Shown: piece after piece, positions 12,350-23,748 of the stretch
Position numbering within the stretch: position 1 is the first letter of the stretch
Layout of the letters: every line of letters starts with the position of its first letter
Assembly: GCA_963970005.1 (NCBI GenBank)
Contig: CAXAMN010015224.1
Span: forward strand, 748,910 to 812,909
DNA from: Durusdinium trenchii
Taxonomy: Eukaryota > Sar > Dinophyceae > Suessiales > Symbiodiniaceae
DNA: 64,000 bases
Direction of reading: 5' to 3'
The notes under the pieces: model-generated
Database searches by the model: none
The model's input: the letters and a program-made list of their open reading frames with translations, nothing else
Told to the model about the DNA's origin: nothing
Translations under genes and position numbers: made by a program

Positions 12350-12447
12350 GTTGACCCCGGTGGAACACTGCTTACCCTTAGACTTCTAGTTGAAGATTAA
12401 GAACAAAAATCAACTAGAAGTGTTGTGTAAGCAGTGTTGGGTTCAAC
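12350..12447. ncRNA. Long imperfect hairpin, pre-miRNA-like
   Basis: 12364-12375 pairs with 12427-12438 (12 bp), 12382-12393 pairs with 12410-12421 (12 bp), and 12350-12354 pairs with 12443-12447. Small internal loops of 6 and 5 nt separate the two long arms, and the terminal loop is 16 nt. Arm length and loop size match miRNA precursors, but a MITE relic would look the same. Expression is unknown. Confidence 0.5.
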
Positions 12448-13065
12448 AAATGAAGGAGGTTCTTGTTCTTGTGTACCATGTATTGATACGTTTGTCCAAC
12501 TATGACCTTCTTCGCCGAAAGCGTGGTTGAAAGCTTTCAGAGGCCCATTCGGATCACTTCTTCCATGACCATCCAACGGGTGTGCTAGCCCGGTCTAGTA
12601 ATTCAATCAATCATGATCGATGATCGGCCAATATGTATGATGTTCACCATGTTGAAGACCCCTTGGTGACAGTTGCCTGCAAACTTGCCGAGTGTAGTGG
12701 TGGCCGCTGAAGCAAGAACACTTCATAATATAGAATGCAAGATGGGACAGCATTAATCATTAGTCGTGATAGGAGCTCATATTGGCTGGAGGCTCGCCCA
12801 CTTGTGAACAAGCGTTCTGAAAACAACATGAAGTTTGCTGTGTCTAAAGCCAAAATGTCTTCATCATTGTGGCCTTTCCACACTATAGCGGACAATCACG
12901 CACAAACAGCCAAAGAAACCTGGAATCTCGACTACAAAGGCCAAAACAGTATACAAAACATCAAGGTAAAGGATGTGTTTGGTTCCTGATCATATCTATC
13001 ACGATATATTTCACGCTGCTACTGATGATCAACTCAACCTCCAACTGCCAGCACACTGCACTCAC

Positions 13066-13177
13066 CCTCCCACCGCGGTGCACAGCCTTTGCACAGTGGA
13101 AGAACTAAAGTCGTGTGCCGGCCTGGGCGCATCGCAGTGCATGGATCGACCTTCTCGTCCAGAGTTTTGAGATGCCC
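13066..13177 (-). CDS. Short exon with strong GTGAGTG donor
   Basis: The exon follows TTTGTAG, starts in phase 0 and ends one base into a codon at a GTGAGTG donor. The peptide includes 'LDEKVDPCTAMRPGRH' and 'LVLPLCKGCAPRWEG'. The Cys-x2-Cys pair could be part of a metal site but is too little to name a family. Confidence 0.5.
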
Positions 13178-13426
13178 CTACAAACGATCAGGGACCGTAT
13201 GGACCGTGCCGTATTGATCACTCAAGTTAAAAATTACTAATTAAGACTGCGACTCAGACTCCTAAAACCAGTTGGTTTTCTCCACATTCCTGGATCCTGG
13301 CCGTTCGCTCTGAGTAAGCGAGACGAATCCGTTCCCAAGATCCCGAGTTCCCCGCACCAGCCCGCTTGGTGATTGGACTCAGGTAACTCGGGGCGAAGAA
13401 AGGATGACTTTTCTTGGTTGCACTCC

Positions 13427-13514
13427 TTGAAATCATGGACGTAGAAACCACCTGTTTGTATCTGTTTGCATCCAAGGGGCCATGCCATCCACTTCGATTA
13501 TTTCGGGGAGTGTA
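13427..13514. repeat. Dispersed repeat, copy 1
   Basis: Shares 'CACTCCTTGAAATC', an accacctg segment and 'GGGGCCATGCCATCCACTTC' with 15700-15800. Its right half ('ATTTCGGGGAGTGT') is also similar to 31230-31290. Confidence 0.55.
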
Positions 13515-15699
13515 ACAAAAGGCCCAAAAGAACCTATATTTCTGGGGATTGCAGCATCCATGCAGCAAACCTTGCTGAGCTTTGCACGGCGTGGGGCTGC
13601 GCAAAGGCATTGGGTGGTAGAAGGCGGGCCTCCGTGTTCAGCGCTCGTTCCGCATGCTGCAAAGAAGAGAATCGTGTTCCCAGGATTCCATATAATCCTT
13701 ATAGCCTCAAGGGGCTCAAGCCCATGGGATCCTAGCCAGGCTAGTGGGCGGAGGATCCTTATACATATATTGTATATATAGGTTCCACTGTCCATGCGAA
13801 AGAGTCGACGACTTAAGGCTAACGAGCAAAATCACCTCCGGAGTCCCGGACTGGCCACCATCAGTGTTACAAGATGCCCACCAAATGGGTGAGGGAGTCT
13901 TGCTAGCCATTTTATAGATACTAAACATTATAAAACGGTGGGCCCAAGGTCCACAAGGATTATACTATAAAATGACCATTCCTGACATGCTTTCATTCTC
14001 CATGTTTTGACTGTGGGTGACATCCTAAATCCTGCTAAATTCTGAACTGAAACTGACAACGAGCCTGCAAGAACAAAAAATTATCTATAGAAATCAATTC
14101 CTGACTCCCCTGAGGGGGTCTCATGAAACGTTTTATGAGAGGACCCAACTCCCTCCATTTTATAGAGGATTTGGGGTTGGGTATGTTACAAGCAACGGAA
14201 ACGAGTTGCGTCTCGGTTTGCATCTCCGTCTTCCTGCAGCTGATTGCTGCGCTGCTCACCGTTCGAGTCGACTGGACTCGATTGGTTTGGACTCGCCCAA
14301 GGCACCCTGGAGTCTTCGGGTCTTCCGGCAAGTCGGAACACCTGGCAACGGTCGAAGGCGACCCACCGATCGATGCAATGAACTGCGCCATTGCTTTTGT
14401 TGGAACGTGTTTCAAATGATCAAAGCTATTTGCAGTCTTGGCCCTTGGCGAAGCAACAAGGGTTGAATGGATTCCATCAATGGATGACATATATGAATGA
14501 GTCAACTCGAGCTTTGACGCGTCTGATCCTAACATCAATGGTCCCAAGATGTCCCCGGAGGTAGACGTGCTTTCGAAAGCGAAGAGATCAAGACCGGAGT
14601 TCTATGGAGTTCTGAAAACGATCGTCCTGGTGGATTCCAAACATTCGGACTTCCAATCTGGACTGAACAGAAGCGCAACAAGCGAAAGGCGAAATAAAAT
14701 GGAACATGAGTTGAAAGCTATAAAGAACCTTTCCCTTGGTGTTTCTGCAAATGCACTTGTCAGTCTGCTTCTAAAGGCCCTGCCTACTATAGGCTATCTT
14801 TAAATCAGCATGGATACCAGAATTCCTGCCACCCTCCGGTCCTCCAGCGCGGCTCGGTCGAGTTGAACACCTGCACACTCATGCATTCTCACGCATTCTC
14901 GGCTTTGGAACCCAGCCGAAACAACTATGGCAAGAATAGAAACATCAAGAAACACAACCCCAAGCCCCACGAAAACCATGTGGGAGACTGAGGCTTTCAG
15001 GTCCATTTTCTTTTGGGGGGCCTTTCACAAACTGCTCAGACCCAGGGGCTTCACTTAAATTGCCTCATAGACTCCAGCATCCAAAAGTCAAACAAGTGGA
15101 AGGCGGTGTATGAACACCTCTCATTGCTGTTATGAAACAGAACAAGGAAGTACTCCTACAATCCATGACGAGTCTTTCCACTCATTCATTCCACAAAAAA
15201 AAACAGATTTGCAATGCAACAATGTAGAAGACTTTGCACATCGAGACGGTGATTCAGCTTTTTGGAGTCACCTGTTGCTTTGGGACAGTGCTATGTGATC
15301 GTGTGCGTCATAGTGATAGTATATGTGTTGGTGCTATGTTGCTTATGTTCCTCTTTGCTCAACAATGCGACTTCACTGGATGCAAGCAACCTGAGACTCC
15401 GAACGGACCCCCCATGAAATACAGTAGCTCGAACGTGGGAAGGGTTTCTCAGTTGATCTTGAATGATCCTGGATTTCAAGGAAAAATGGAACTACCCGCT
15501 AACCGAGTCGTAACCTTCCCAAAGCCCATTCGTTGGACAGGGGCGTCAAATTGAGACACATCCAACATTCAGAACAATACCAAGCATCTTATAGCTGCCT
15601 CATCTTCAGGTTGCATTCTCCACAGCTGCCCGGAGGGAAGTTCCGGATCTGACGACAAGGACGACGACTTCCAGGCTTGTTTCGAAAATTTTGGCCAGC

Positions 15700-15800
15700 A
15701 GCCTACAGCTACACTCCTTGAAATCCACATGCAAGTGGAAAACCACCTGTCTGGTCGTAGGAAAAAGGGTCTTCCAGGGGGCCATGCCATCCACTTCCAA
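15700..15800. repeat. Dispersed repeat, copy 2
   Basis: Similar to 13427-13514 over most of its length, with an insertion in the middle. It overlaps a candidate open frame. Confidence 0.55.
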
Positions 15801-16471
15801 GGCACCATCTGAAAACGATTCGCCAAGCACTGGGTATACCGTGGCCCCCTTCAGATTCCATGTTCAGTGGTGAGAAAGAACCAAAGCGAACCGAACCCAC
15901 TCAGCTACGGGTCCATTTGGTGAACTACATACTCCACACCACTTGTCATCCAAACACCAAACTCTCTCTCTGGTCCGTCCTCGCCAGCTATAGTACATGG
16001 TCCTCAACAAGCGGCAACCAACAAGCGGTCATGGTCAGAAACCCAGCTCGACACTCACAGACCAGAAGGTGCCAATTACCCCTTGGGCATTGGTCTTTTC
16101 AGTTGCAAGATGGCAACAATGACGACGAGGTTTGAGCGGCAAGAAGTGGCCGCAACGCACCAATTACACCAGCAATAGACCAATATAGTTCATTTTTATG
16201 TAAACGATATGTAATCTGCTGGTGTGCTTATTTTTCAAATTTCTCGATCGCTGAATTATCTATGAAAATTGATTTACTATATTCTATAGACCAAAATCTT
16301 CACTGGTCACAAAATGTATCAAATTCACTGCACAAGTGCTGCGTTTCATGTCTGCTAACTATTGACAGCTCGAGAACCTTGCACTTGTTCTTTGGACACA
16401 GAGACATGCACACTGCTCCCACTAGAACGCCGCTATTCCACTCCCCTTCTGCCCAAGCCCTACACCTCCAG

Positions 16472-16644
16472 TTCTTGACCGTTCTGCCAGCGAAACGTCG
16501 GCGGGCCCGCCGTGTCGAGTCAGCGATCGACGTCCCGGACGCCGAAGCGGGCGCGTTTGCGGCGTCGCACCGTAGTCGCCAGGCGCTGGCGAGCATGGGC
16601 GATGAAGGCCCTCATGGGCAAGGCCTTGAGAAGAGTCGAAGATG
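16472..16644 (+). CDS. Candidate exon with GTGAGG donor
   Basis: The plus frame runs from a CCTCCAG acceptor to GATG|GTGAGGG and reads 'ESAIDVPDAEAGAFAAS' after an Arg-rich start. The antisense frame also has plausible ends (GCCAG acceptor, GTGTAGG donor). The plus strand is preferred because of its acidic residues and high GC at third positions. Confidence 0.4.
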
Positions 16645-17114
16645 GTGAGGGTGAGGGTTCGCCGGACCCGCCGGACTCTGGTTGAAAGAACCATTTTGCA
16701 CCATGAGAATGGCTATATGGATGCCAGTCACACCACTGCCACTTGGGTGATGTGCGCGGTCATACTCTTTTTGTGCTCGGGGATCGGGGAAGACATATGC
16801 ACAGCCAAGTATGTTATCTCAGGTATCTTCTCTTGGAGCCTGCAGCCGCCCTCATCTTGCAAAAAGTGCGTTCAACAAACTAAAACAATCGCACATTCAC
16901 CTGCATCACAATTACCCTGCACTACCACCCACGCTCGATGATTTGTTCCTTCTTGGCTCGCCAGCTCCTTGCCTTCCCAATTGCCTCTTCATACACTAGA
17001 AGTTCAGTAGCACACACTATTACAATAACAAGCCGCCTTACTACAGCCTAAAAGAACACTTGTCGACATGAAAGACCAAAAACCTTCCATCACAAAGGTC
17101 CGGTTGGGGCTCCG

Positions 17115-17238
17115 GGTTTTTGGTTCCCGGATTGGTGTTTTCGGTTCCCGCGGTGCTTTTTCTTCCCGCGTTGGTGTTTTCGGTTCCCGCGGTGTTTTTG
17201 GTTCCCAAGTGGGTTTTTGGTTCCCGCGCGGCGGTGTT
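17115..17238. repeat. Minisatellite, forward array
   Basis: Tandem units built on 'GGTGTTTTTGGTTCCC' and 'GGTGTTTTCGGTTCCCGC'. The array is the inverted counterpart of the one at 17930-18260. A repetitive plus frame (17068-17409, 'VFGSRGVFGS') crosses it; I regard that as a by-product of the repeat. Confidence 0.8.
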
Positions 17239-17929
17239 GCGGCTCCAGCCGCAAGAACAGCGGGAACAGCAACAGCTAGCACAGCAGTAAGCACGGACAA
17301 GAGCGAAACTACGTGCTGCAGAACCAAACAGTACTGCTGCAGCTGGGGGCCAAACGACAGCGAAGCGGAGGAATCCAACCTGGTAGGCTCAGATTTAGCA
17401 GCGCAAAGCTAAGTAAGCAGAAGCAGCTGCAATTAAGCTACAGGCTGGTGTTTTCACTGTAAGGGCACAGTGCTGGCGCAAATAGTCTTTGGCGGTCCAG
17501 CACCAGTTGGCCTGGTACAAGGTTACATGCCAAATTGTAACGGCATGGTAGGAGCGATACACTACATGATAGATAACTTTGTACCGCCTGCCTCGTCTTC
17601 TTCGCTGAGGGTCTCCCAGCGCGTCATGGCCAAAAATGAGGCTCTGTATGCTTTCGTCTATGTGTTCGTACAGTGCGCGGTTATGATGGTGTCACCGGGT
17701 ACCATGTGTTTTTGCGGCAGTGGGTTTACGCAAACTGTCATGTTTTTACAGCGAATGGCTTTGACGGTTTTGCGGTTTTCTTTGTCTGTTTAATTGCGTG
17801 ACACGGGTACGTGCTTTCAAATCCAGCGGTGGGCAATGGTAGCCAGAAATTCAAACGAAAGCTGACAAACAAACACGTGAAAGGGCACACCAACACAGGA
17901 GCCGGGCAGGGAACACATTGTCCAGGACT
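17239..17929. other. Spacer between inverted minisatellites
   Basis: Holds a 107-codon plus-strand open frame (17470-17793) with Cys/Met-rich hydrophobic content, no splice sites that I could place and no recognised motif. It may be chance. Confidence 0.25.
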
Positions 17930-18260
17930 GAAAACACCCAAACCTGGGAACCAAAAACACCAACACAGGAGCTGGGCAAGGAAAACACCAATCCAGGAAC
18001 TGAAAACACACAGACCTGGGGGGGAGAACTCCGGGAAGGGAAAACACCAAGAGTGGGAACCAAAAAAAAATACAGAAGGCGGGAAGGAAAAACACCAATC
18101 CAGGAACTGGAAACACCAAGACCTGGGAACCAGAAACACCACGGGAACCGAAGAAAAAACAATCTGGGAAAAGGAAACACCACGGGAAGGGAAAACACCA
18201 ATCTGGGAACTGAAAACACCCAACCCGGTTGGTGGTGGAACTGAAAACACCCAACCCGGT
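17930..18260. repeat. Minisatellite, reverse array
   Basis: Degenerate units such as 'GGGAACCAAAAACACC' and 'GGAACTGAAAACACC' recur every 10-50 bp. The first is the exact reverse complement of a unit at 17.19 kb, so the two arrays could pair into a long hairpin. Confidence 0.8.
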
Positions 18261-18535
18261 TTGGTTTCTCAACTTGGGGTCAATAGGGGCATATAGGGGC
18301 GGGAAAGAACTGAACGCATCGGTGCGTCATGCCATGTCACGCCATCTAGACCAAACATTCCTGGTTTTGGGAGTTCACAGAACTGTATATTTAATAACCC
18401 ACCGGGTTCATTCTTTACAGGAGGAACCTATATTATATTATATAATAATATTAAGTATGATGAAGTGAATTTATCAGCTACACAGATCTCACCATGCATC
18501 ACGTCTATCGCCAAGCCACGCAAGGCTCTCCTGCG

Positions 18536-18557
18536 GTGTGTGTGTGTGTGTGTGTGT
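18536..18557. repeat. (TG)n microsatellite
   Basis: An uninterrupted run of TG dinucleotides of about 20 bp. Confidence 0.9.
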
Positions 18558-19106
18558 TTGATGCGGTCGTGATCTGAAAGCGAACCCCTGGAACTTGAAC
18601 ACGGTTTTCCTCTACATGGGGAATCAAATGGTAGTTGCTCGGCATCAGCGAGAAAAGGGCTCTGGAATATGAAATCCACCAATGACTGGGAGTGGTTTGG
18701 AAGTGACATGAGTCACATGTGAGTTACAGTACTTGAGGATGGATACTGTATACTTCATGTGGTGCTATATCCAAGCTTTGAGGCTTTTCCTCTGGCAATG
18801 TTGGAGAGGTCATGTCCAGTTCAAAGCCACGGATAGTTGACTCAAGCTTCTGAATTCCACTGAATTCCTATATGTCTGACGACCCTATTTCTTGCAAATC
18901 GTAAAGGTTTAGCAGAAGCACCCGCGCTTTTGCCCACATCACATGCGTTTGCCCCAAAATGGAACACTGTAGAAACCACGTCACCAGCTTCTGCTTCCTA
19001 CAGCTAGCAATGCTGCACTTCTCTCAATTGGCGCAGCATTTGTCCGGCGTGCCGGGCAGCGGTTGCTCATCTACCAGTGGACTGGGCAGATCCGTGGTTT
19101 GCTCAC

Positions 19107-19219
19107 CCATGTTTCCCCCTATGGACCCTGTAGACTCTTGATCCATGAAACGCCCCCCATTCATCATTGGCGTTGTAAACCGGCTTGAAGCAGCGGAAAT
19201 AACATCCATGTCAATGAGT
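19107..19219 (-). CDS. Exon, product unrecognised
   Basis: This 113-nt exon lies between a TGGTAG acceptor and a GTGAGC donor, begins with one base of a split codon and ends one base into the next. The peptide reads 'LIDMDVISAASSRFTTPMM' and then a Gly/Ser-rich 'STGSIGGNM'. Both splice sites are close to consensus. No domain is known. Confidence 0.5.
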
Positions 19220-19369
19220 CTACCAGGGGTAGCTCAGGGAGACCTTCCAGGAACCAACGACCTTCCGAACGCCCAGCCCGGTCTCCTGGTCATGACGTTC
19301 AAACGTCTCAACGGGTCGGGTGGGATCACTTCCCTGCCGTGACGCACGCGACAAAGGAATGACAAACAG

Positions 19370-19542
19370 GTGCTGCAATGCCCAAAAAAACAAAGAGCAT
19401 GTCAATCACTGAACTGGCCACAAAGTGGCAGTTGTCGGAAACCATGCACCCTTTTTGGGTCAAAAGACTTTCAGCACTTCAACAACTGACACCACCTCAA
19501 AGTATGAAGTTGATTGAAGTACTTGGAGAAGCCGTCTCGTGT
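19370..19542 (+). CDS. Exon, product unrecognised
   Basis: The plus frame starts after an AAACAG acceptor and ends at a GTGGGTG donor in phase 0. It contains 'SITELATKWQLSETM' and 'QQLTPPQSMKLIEVLGEA', which look helical. A possible start Met lies at 19378. A second plus frame overlaps the 3' half. Confidence 0.45.
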
Positions 19543-20049
19543 GTGGGTGATGGCGCTCCTTGGACTGGGGCACCGTGTTCCAACGAAATGGGTGCGGGTC
19601 ATGGCTGGATTACAGCGGTGGACTACTGAACATGAACAGATTCCTGATGATTCCTGTGTAAGGGAGGTGAAGCTACCATGGCTTGGTGGAGGAGGTATAG
19701 CAACTGGCCAGAGGAGGTAACAGCATCTTACAGCTACCTAGGCTGCCAGCCCCAACCGATGCCGAAAGCGACATGATTGTCTCGGTCGGTTTTCGTTTTT
19801 TTTGTCGGATGCCCGGCTTCGCAACGCGCCTCTCGTCAATCGGTGGTGTGGAGATAGCACCTGGTGGGAAAGAGCTGGCCAAATGAGACCTCATCAAGCG
19901 GCTTGGTGGATGACCTATAGCTCAGAATCTAGCTTTTCCAGTACCTATACTGAGCCGTCTCTTGCCATTATACGCAACTGATTCAAGTCGAAGCACAAAA
20001 CGGTGGCCTCCAAATGTGTGAGCGGACACATGAAGGAACACATGCCCAG

Positions 20050-20123
20050 TGTGCCCGTACAACATGCCCCGGCCGATCTGTATCGTCCGGGCCGGGCCAC
20101 GTTGGACGATCCGGGCTTCAGCG
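20050..20123 (+). CDS. Short exon, product unrecognised
   Basis: This 24-codon core lies between a GCCCAG acceptor and a GTGGGGAT donor, reading 'PVQHAPADLYRPGRA' and 'TLDDPGFS'. The frame stays open without splicing to 20248. Balanced acidic composition supports the plus strand. Confidence 0.45.
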
Positions 20124-22375
20124 GTGGGGATCCGAATGGAGCAGAAGAACAGCTCCATGGAGATCCGATTGGTTCGAGCCTTTTTTTCCTCCTGAAGCCC
20201 CCCCCCATCCGATTTGGGGTGCCATTGTTTAAACGTTCAAGGTATTGAATGTATTGAGAACTGGTCCATGTCTGAACGAAACTTTTATATACAGACTCAC
20301 ACATCAATCATGGGCCCTTTCAGACTTCAATCTACCCTCCCCAAGCTAGCGATGGACTGTCCACCCCAACTGCAATGGTTCATGGTTCGCCCGTGGGCCT
20401 TCACACAATAGAAAACAACATCACGGTCGACCCCCGAGACCAGGAATCCTTCGGAATCGACACTCGGAATCCTCACCGCTTACGTGGAGTTCACCGCTTT
20501 GGATCTAACCGGACAACTCATGGTCCCTTTTCGGGGCCATCCAGGTAACGACCATTCCACTGGAGGACGGTCGATCTCCATCATGCCCAGAACTTGAAGA
20601 CGCCCAGTGGATCCACTGATAGTCGGGTTTTGGAGTCGACAAGAGGCTGGAGTCTTTGAACAAAGGCCCCACTCTCCTGGAAACATGGGTCAAGAGGCCT
20701 TCAAGGAACCACGCGCTGCCAAAACACGATACTTTTCATCCACTGGAGGGATCAATTTCGACTGTTTGCAGTAACAGAAGGGATGGAAAGCAAAGAAATC
20801 TCCCTGTTGTAAAAGCCCACCTCTGATGTCACGCTATGGCCTAAATGAACAACCACACTACATAAACAACGACCAACAGGGACTTTGGAAAGAATTCAAT
20901 ATTAAATTGAATGAGTTCGCCTGGTCAAAGCGCTCAAACTTCGACAGCACCGGGTCGATACAACCGTCTTGAGGCCACCCACAAGCGCGATCTGTGCGAC
21001 TGCCTGTCGGATTGAGCAGGTGGTAGGTAGTTCAAAAACTGTATACAAGAATGGATCCAAGCACCCCCACAGCAGGCAGAATTGGTTCCAATGTCCACTG
21101 ACACGTACCTCTTAGCTAGACACATTGGGTAAAGCTTTAAACTGGGATCCACCGAACAACTATGGCAGGCTCTAATGTTTTCGGTTTTTACTGCTATAGC
21201 TTATGTATGGTTTCCATAGCAGGTTGTACCTGTACCTATAGAAAGGCCTTAGACAGGTTCTATTTGTACATAGTATGTTGTTTTTTCTTGTCATGTCATG
21301 TCTGTTCTTTCCAAGGCTTGGGGCATCAAAAAAAGGCTGCATATTTAAATTTAAACAAATAGAAAACAAACCAAGACACACATATTGACACACACACACA
21401 CATCAATTCCACGGGTCAGTATTTCTGGCAAAGCACATTGGCTGATGAGCAATCCTAGGTCATTGCAGTTTGAACTCAGAGAACAAATGACCTCAGCTGA
21501 TGTCAACCTTCAGGTGAAGCAAAAATCAGTTTTGGAAGAGAATCTCAGGCAACCACTGCTAGCATACTGCTAGTGTTTTTGTGTTTTGAACATTGACTGC
21601 AGCTAGATCCACTGAGTTATCATCCCCAGCTGCAAAAAATCTCTGTATGTTTCATCCATAAAGTATCCTCCTGACAATTACTTGGTTGTGACCAAGTAAA
21701 TTAGCACTCCTGAACTTGATAGCAAACAAATCTAAACCCGTGCCAGCACCTTTCAAACAAATACAGTAGTTTTCGATCGTGTTCAATTGGCATGCAAGAG
21801 GTAGAGCAAACCATAAACAACCAAAAGTATCCCAAAGTGGGAGTTTGTGGCTATTCCACGCTCTCCCCTGTCATTTCCTTCTGGGGCAGTTGCCTAGTTG
21901 TTGGGGGTAGCTGCCCAGAGGTAGGGATCGTGACTTCACCAACTCGTTGAGATCAAAAACTAAACTCGTTGATTCCAATGCGGTCCACGCCATTTCAATC
22001 CTTTTCGATCAAGTTTCCTCTTTCCGCCCGGCCACAAAGGGTGGTGCATGGACGTCCCGAATCACCGTCCTGCATGCTCCTTCGCCCCGGTCACTTCCAC
22101 CGTGGGCGCTTCGCGGACGTCGAGCATCCGCGCCGAAGCCCAAGGGAGGCGTGGTGGAAGCGGCCGCGGAGCTGGGTGCCTCAGTGGGAAGAGATGGGAC
22201 GGTCGGAGATGGATGCAGGGTACCATCCAAACCGGCGAAAGGACAGAAGGCATCTGTGGCATGTGGAGGGTTCCCGGAGGGCTTTCTTCTCAGACAAATG
22301 GCAATATCTATGAGTATGGAATCATGGCTTTGTGATGCTTTGTGTTTTGATACCCCTAACACATAACACTTGACA
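20124..22375. other. Mostly non-coding; large ambiguous open island at 21969-22313
   Basis: The stretch to about 21.9 kb is AT-rich with no supported gene; a minus frame near 20.5-20.69 kb is weak. The island 22040-22310 is open on both strands over 250 bp (plus: 'WKRPRSWVPQWEEMG'), abuts the repeat cluster and may be an exon or part of the repeat unit. Confidence 0.3.
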
Positions 22376-22720
22376 ACACACACACTTGAGAAGGTTGCTC
22401 CGTGGAGCGCGATTTCAGGCTGCTTCGCGGTGTGCAGTAGCACTTTAAGGGTAGTTACTGCATTAGCCGAATGCATTAGCACTTTACTGCAAAACAACGT
22501 ATGAGACAGCGTTGAACTGACTTAGAAGCATCAACGAGTGAGAATTAAAATTGCAGGTACAAGATACTGCGTCCAGTATCTCTTCCAACCGAACACCATA
22601 GCTTTGTTAGCACGGCTAGGTGAACGGTCGCCGTGCCCCCTGCTACTGTACAAGGTCTGAAAAGTCATAGGAATAGAAATAGCTAGAGTAGTGTCCTTGG
22701 AAACAGGAGTGGACACACAC
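22376..22720 (+). repeat. Structured repeat unit, family I copy 1
   Basis: Begins in an (AC)n tract followed by 'CTTGAGAAGG' and ends '...AGGAGTGGACACACAC'. It is nearly identical, with no indels in the compared part, to family I copy 2 at a constant offset of 1012 bp. It holds the module at 22553-22643. Confidence 0.85.
22553..22643 (+). ncRNA. Covarying double-hairpin/pseudoknot module, family I copy 1
   Basis: GCAGG (22553-22557) can pair with CCTGC (22639-22643). P1 is AGATACTG/CAGTATCT with a CGTC loop (22562-22581). P2 is GCACGGC/GCCGTGC (22610-22636) with a 13-nt loop. The loop's TAGGTG (22617-22622) can pair with CACC-a-TA (22594-22600), giving a pseudoknot. Families II and III have different stem sequences with the same pairings and the same GCGTCC loop, which is strong comparative evidence for a selected fold. 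Strand is inferred from G-U end pairs in families II and III. No known RNA family is recognised. Confidence 0.75.
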
Positions 22721-22837
22721 AATGAGCCGAGCACGGCGCAACTAGAAAGGTAACTCTGCTGGCGGATCGTCTTTTCCTCGAAGCGACACCTGAGCAAGTG
22801 GACACCTGAGCAAGTGGATCAAATTTGTTTCTCCGTG

Positions 22838-22866
22838 GTCGTAGCGCCGCGGCGCAGTGTTCTTTT
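22838..22866. repeat. Downstream flank shared by families I and II
   Basis: 'GCGCCGCGGCGC' with flanking cgtggtcg and gtgttctttt recurs at 24243-24276, showing that the duplicated unit extends beyond the structured module. The preceding motif 'aatgagccga' also follows both copies. Confidence 0.6.
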
Positions 22867-22880
22867 GCTTTTTCTCTTTC

Positions 22881-22915
22881 TTCGTCTTCTTCTTCTTCTT
22901 CTTTTTCTTTTTCTC
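22881..22915. repeat. (CTT)n-rich low-complexity tract
   Basis: Runs of cttcttctt followed by ctttttctttttctc. Frames through it encode poly-Glu/Lys or poly-Leu and are not credible genes. Confidence 0.85.
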
Positions 22916-23079
22916 TCTCCTGTTTCCTGCCAGGGGGGTAGTGAAGGGGTGTTCGGGCGTGCATTGACTAAACGAGCCTGGATAATACCTAAAAAGCCTG
23001 GAGGAAGGAACAAACGAAAAGGCAAAGAAAAGAAAAACAAGAAAAGGTGCAGGGGGTGAAGGGTGGGGTAAATGCTCTC

Positions 23080-23392
23080 ATGAGCGAAGTGAAGCCGAAT
23101 CGGCGCAGTGAAAAAATTAAAAGTTGGAAAAGACTTCTCCAGTGTGAAACTGATTCAGTTGAACTCTGCAGTATATTTCAGTGAAAAATTCAGTGAGCTC
23201 TGCAGTAACACTTCACGTGTGCCAGGTGAGACATTCCAATCAAGCTGATTTCAAACAGGAAAATTCAGTCGAGTAAACTTCAGAAAATCTTCAGGAAGAC
23301 TTACTCCTGCGGTGAGGAGTGAAAAGGTTCTTGCAGTAACGGCGCTCCGTAGGGATCACACAGCTTACCACAGTGGGAAGAAGCTGCGAAGA
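23080..23392. repeat. Upstream flank repeat, copy 1
   Basis: Diverged but clearly related to 25230-25503, sharing 'actctgcagta', 'cttcacgtgtgc', 'ggttcttgcagtaacggcg' and 'gggatcacacagcttacca'. Each copy precedes a structured unit (family I copy 2 and family II copy 2). Confidence 0.75.
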
Positions 23393-23735
23393 CACACTTG
23401 AGAAGGTTGCTCCGTGGAGCGCGATTTCAGGCTGCTTCGCGGTGTGCATTAGCACTTTAAGGGTAGTTACTGCATTAGCCGAATGCATTAGCACTTTACT
23501 GCAAAACAACGTATGAGACAGCGTTGAACTGACTTACAAGCATCAACGAGTGAGAATTAAAATTGCAGGTACAAGATACTGCGTCCAGTATCTCTTCCAA
23601 CCGAACACCATAGCTTTGTTAGCACGGCTAGGTGAACGGCCGCCGTGCCCCCTGCTACTGGACAAGGTGTGAAAAGTCATAGGAATAGAAATAGCTAGAG
23701 TAGTGTCCTTGGAAACAGGAGTGGACACACACACA
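23388..23735 (+). repeat. Structured repeat unit, family I copy 2
   Basis: About 98% identical by eye to 22376-22720. Its 3' end runs into an expanded (AC)n tract that directly starts the next unit (family II copy 1), so the two are head to tail. Confidence 0.85.
23565..23655 (+). ncRNA. Covarying module, family I copy 2
   Basis: Same pairings as 22553-22643. Differences are one base in the P2 loop and bases outside the stems. All stem positions are retained. Confidence 0.72.
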
Positions 23736-23748
23736 CACACACACACAC
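23725..23748. repeat. (AC)n junction
   Basis: Twelve AC dinucleotides form the junction between family I copy 2 and family II copy 1. Shorter AC tracts bound the other units. Confidence 0.95.

Larger units (their letters stand above)
13178..16471. other. Non-coding or ambiguous; two related dispersed repeats
   Basis: Open frames at 13250-13380, 13560-13640 and 14200-14400 occur on both strands and cannot be separated from chance. A frame at 15610-15820 ('GSSGSDDKDDDFQACFEN') follows a good acceptor (CATCTTCAG) on the plus strand, but part of it is shared with the repeat at 13427, so it may be repeat-derived. Confidence 0.3.

Noticed and set aside
18536-18557. (TG)n as a regulatory element
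   Set aside because: Ordinary microsatellite; no evidence of function.
20170-20188. tRNA-like B box (GGTTCGAGCC) followed by a T run
   Set aside because: No acceptor stem, anticodon arm or A box at the right distance; it lies in or beside a candidate coding frame.
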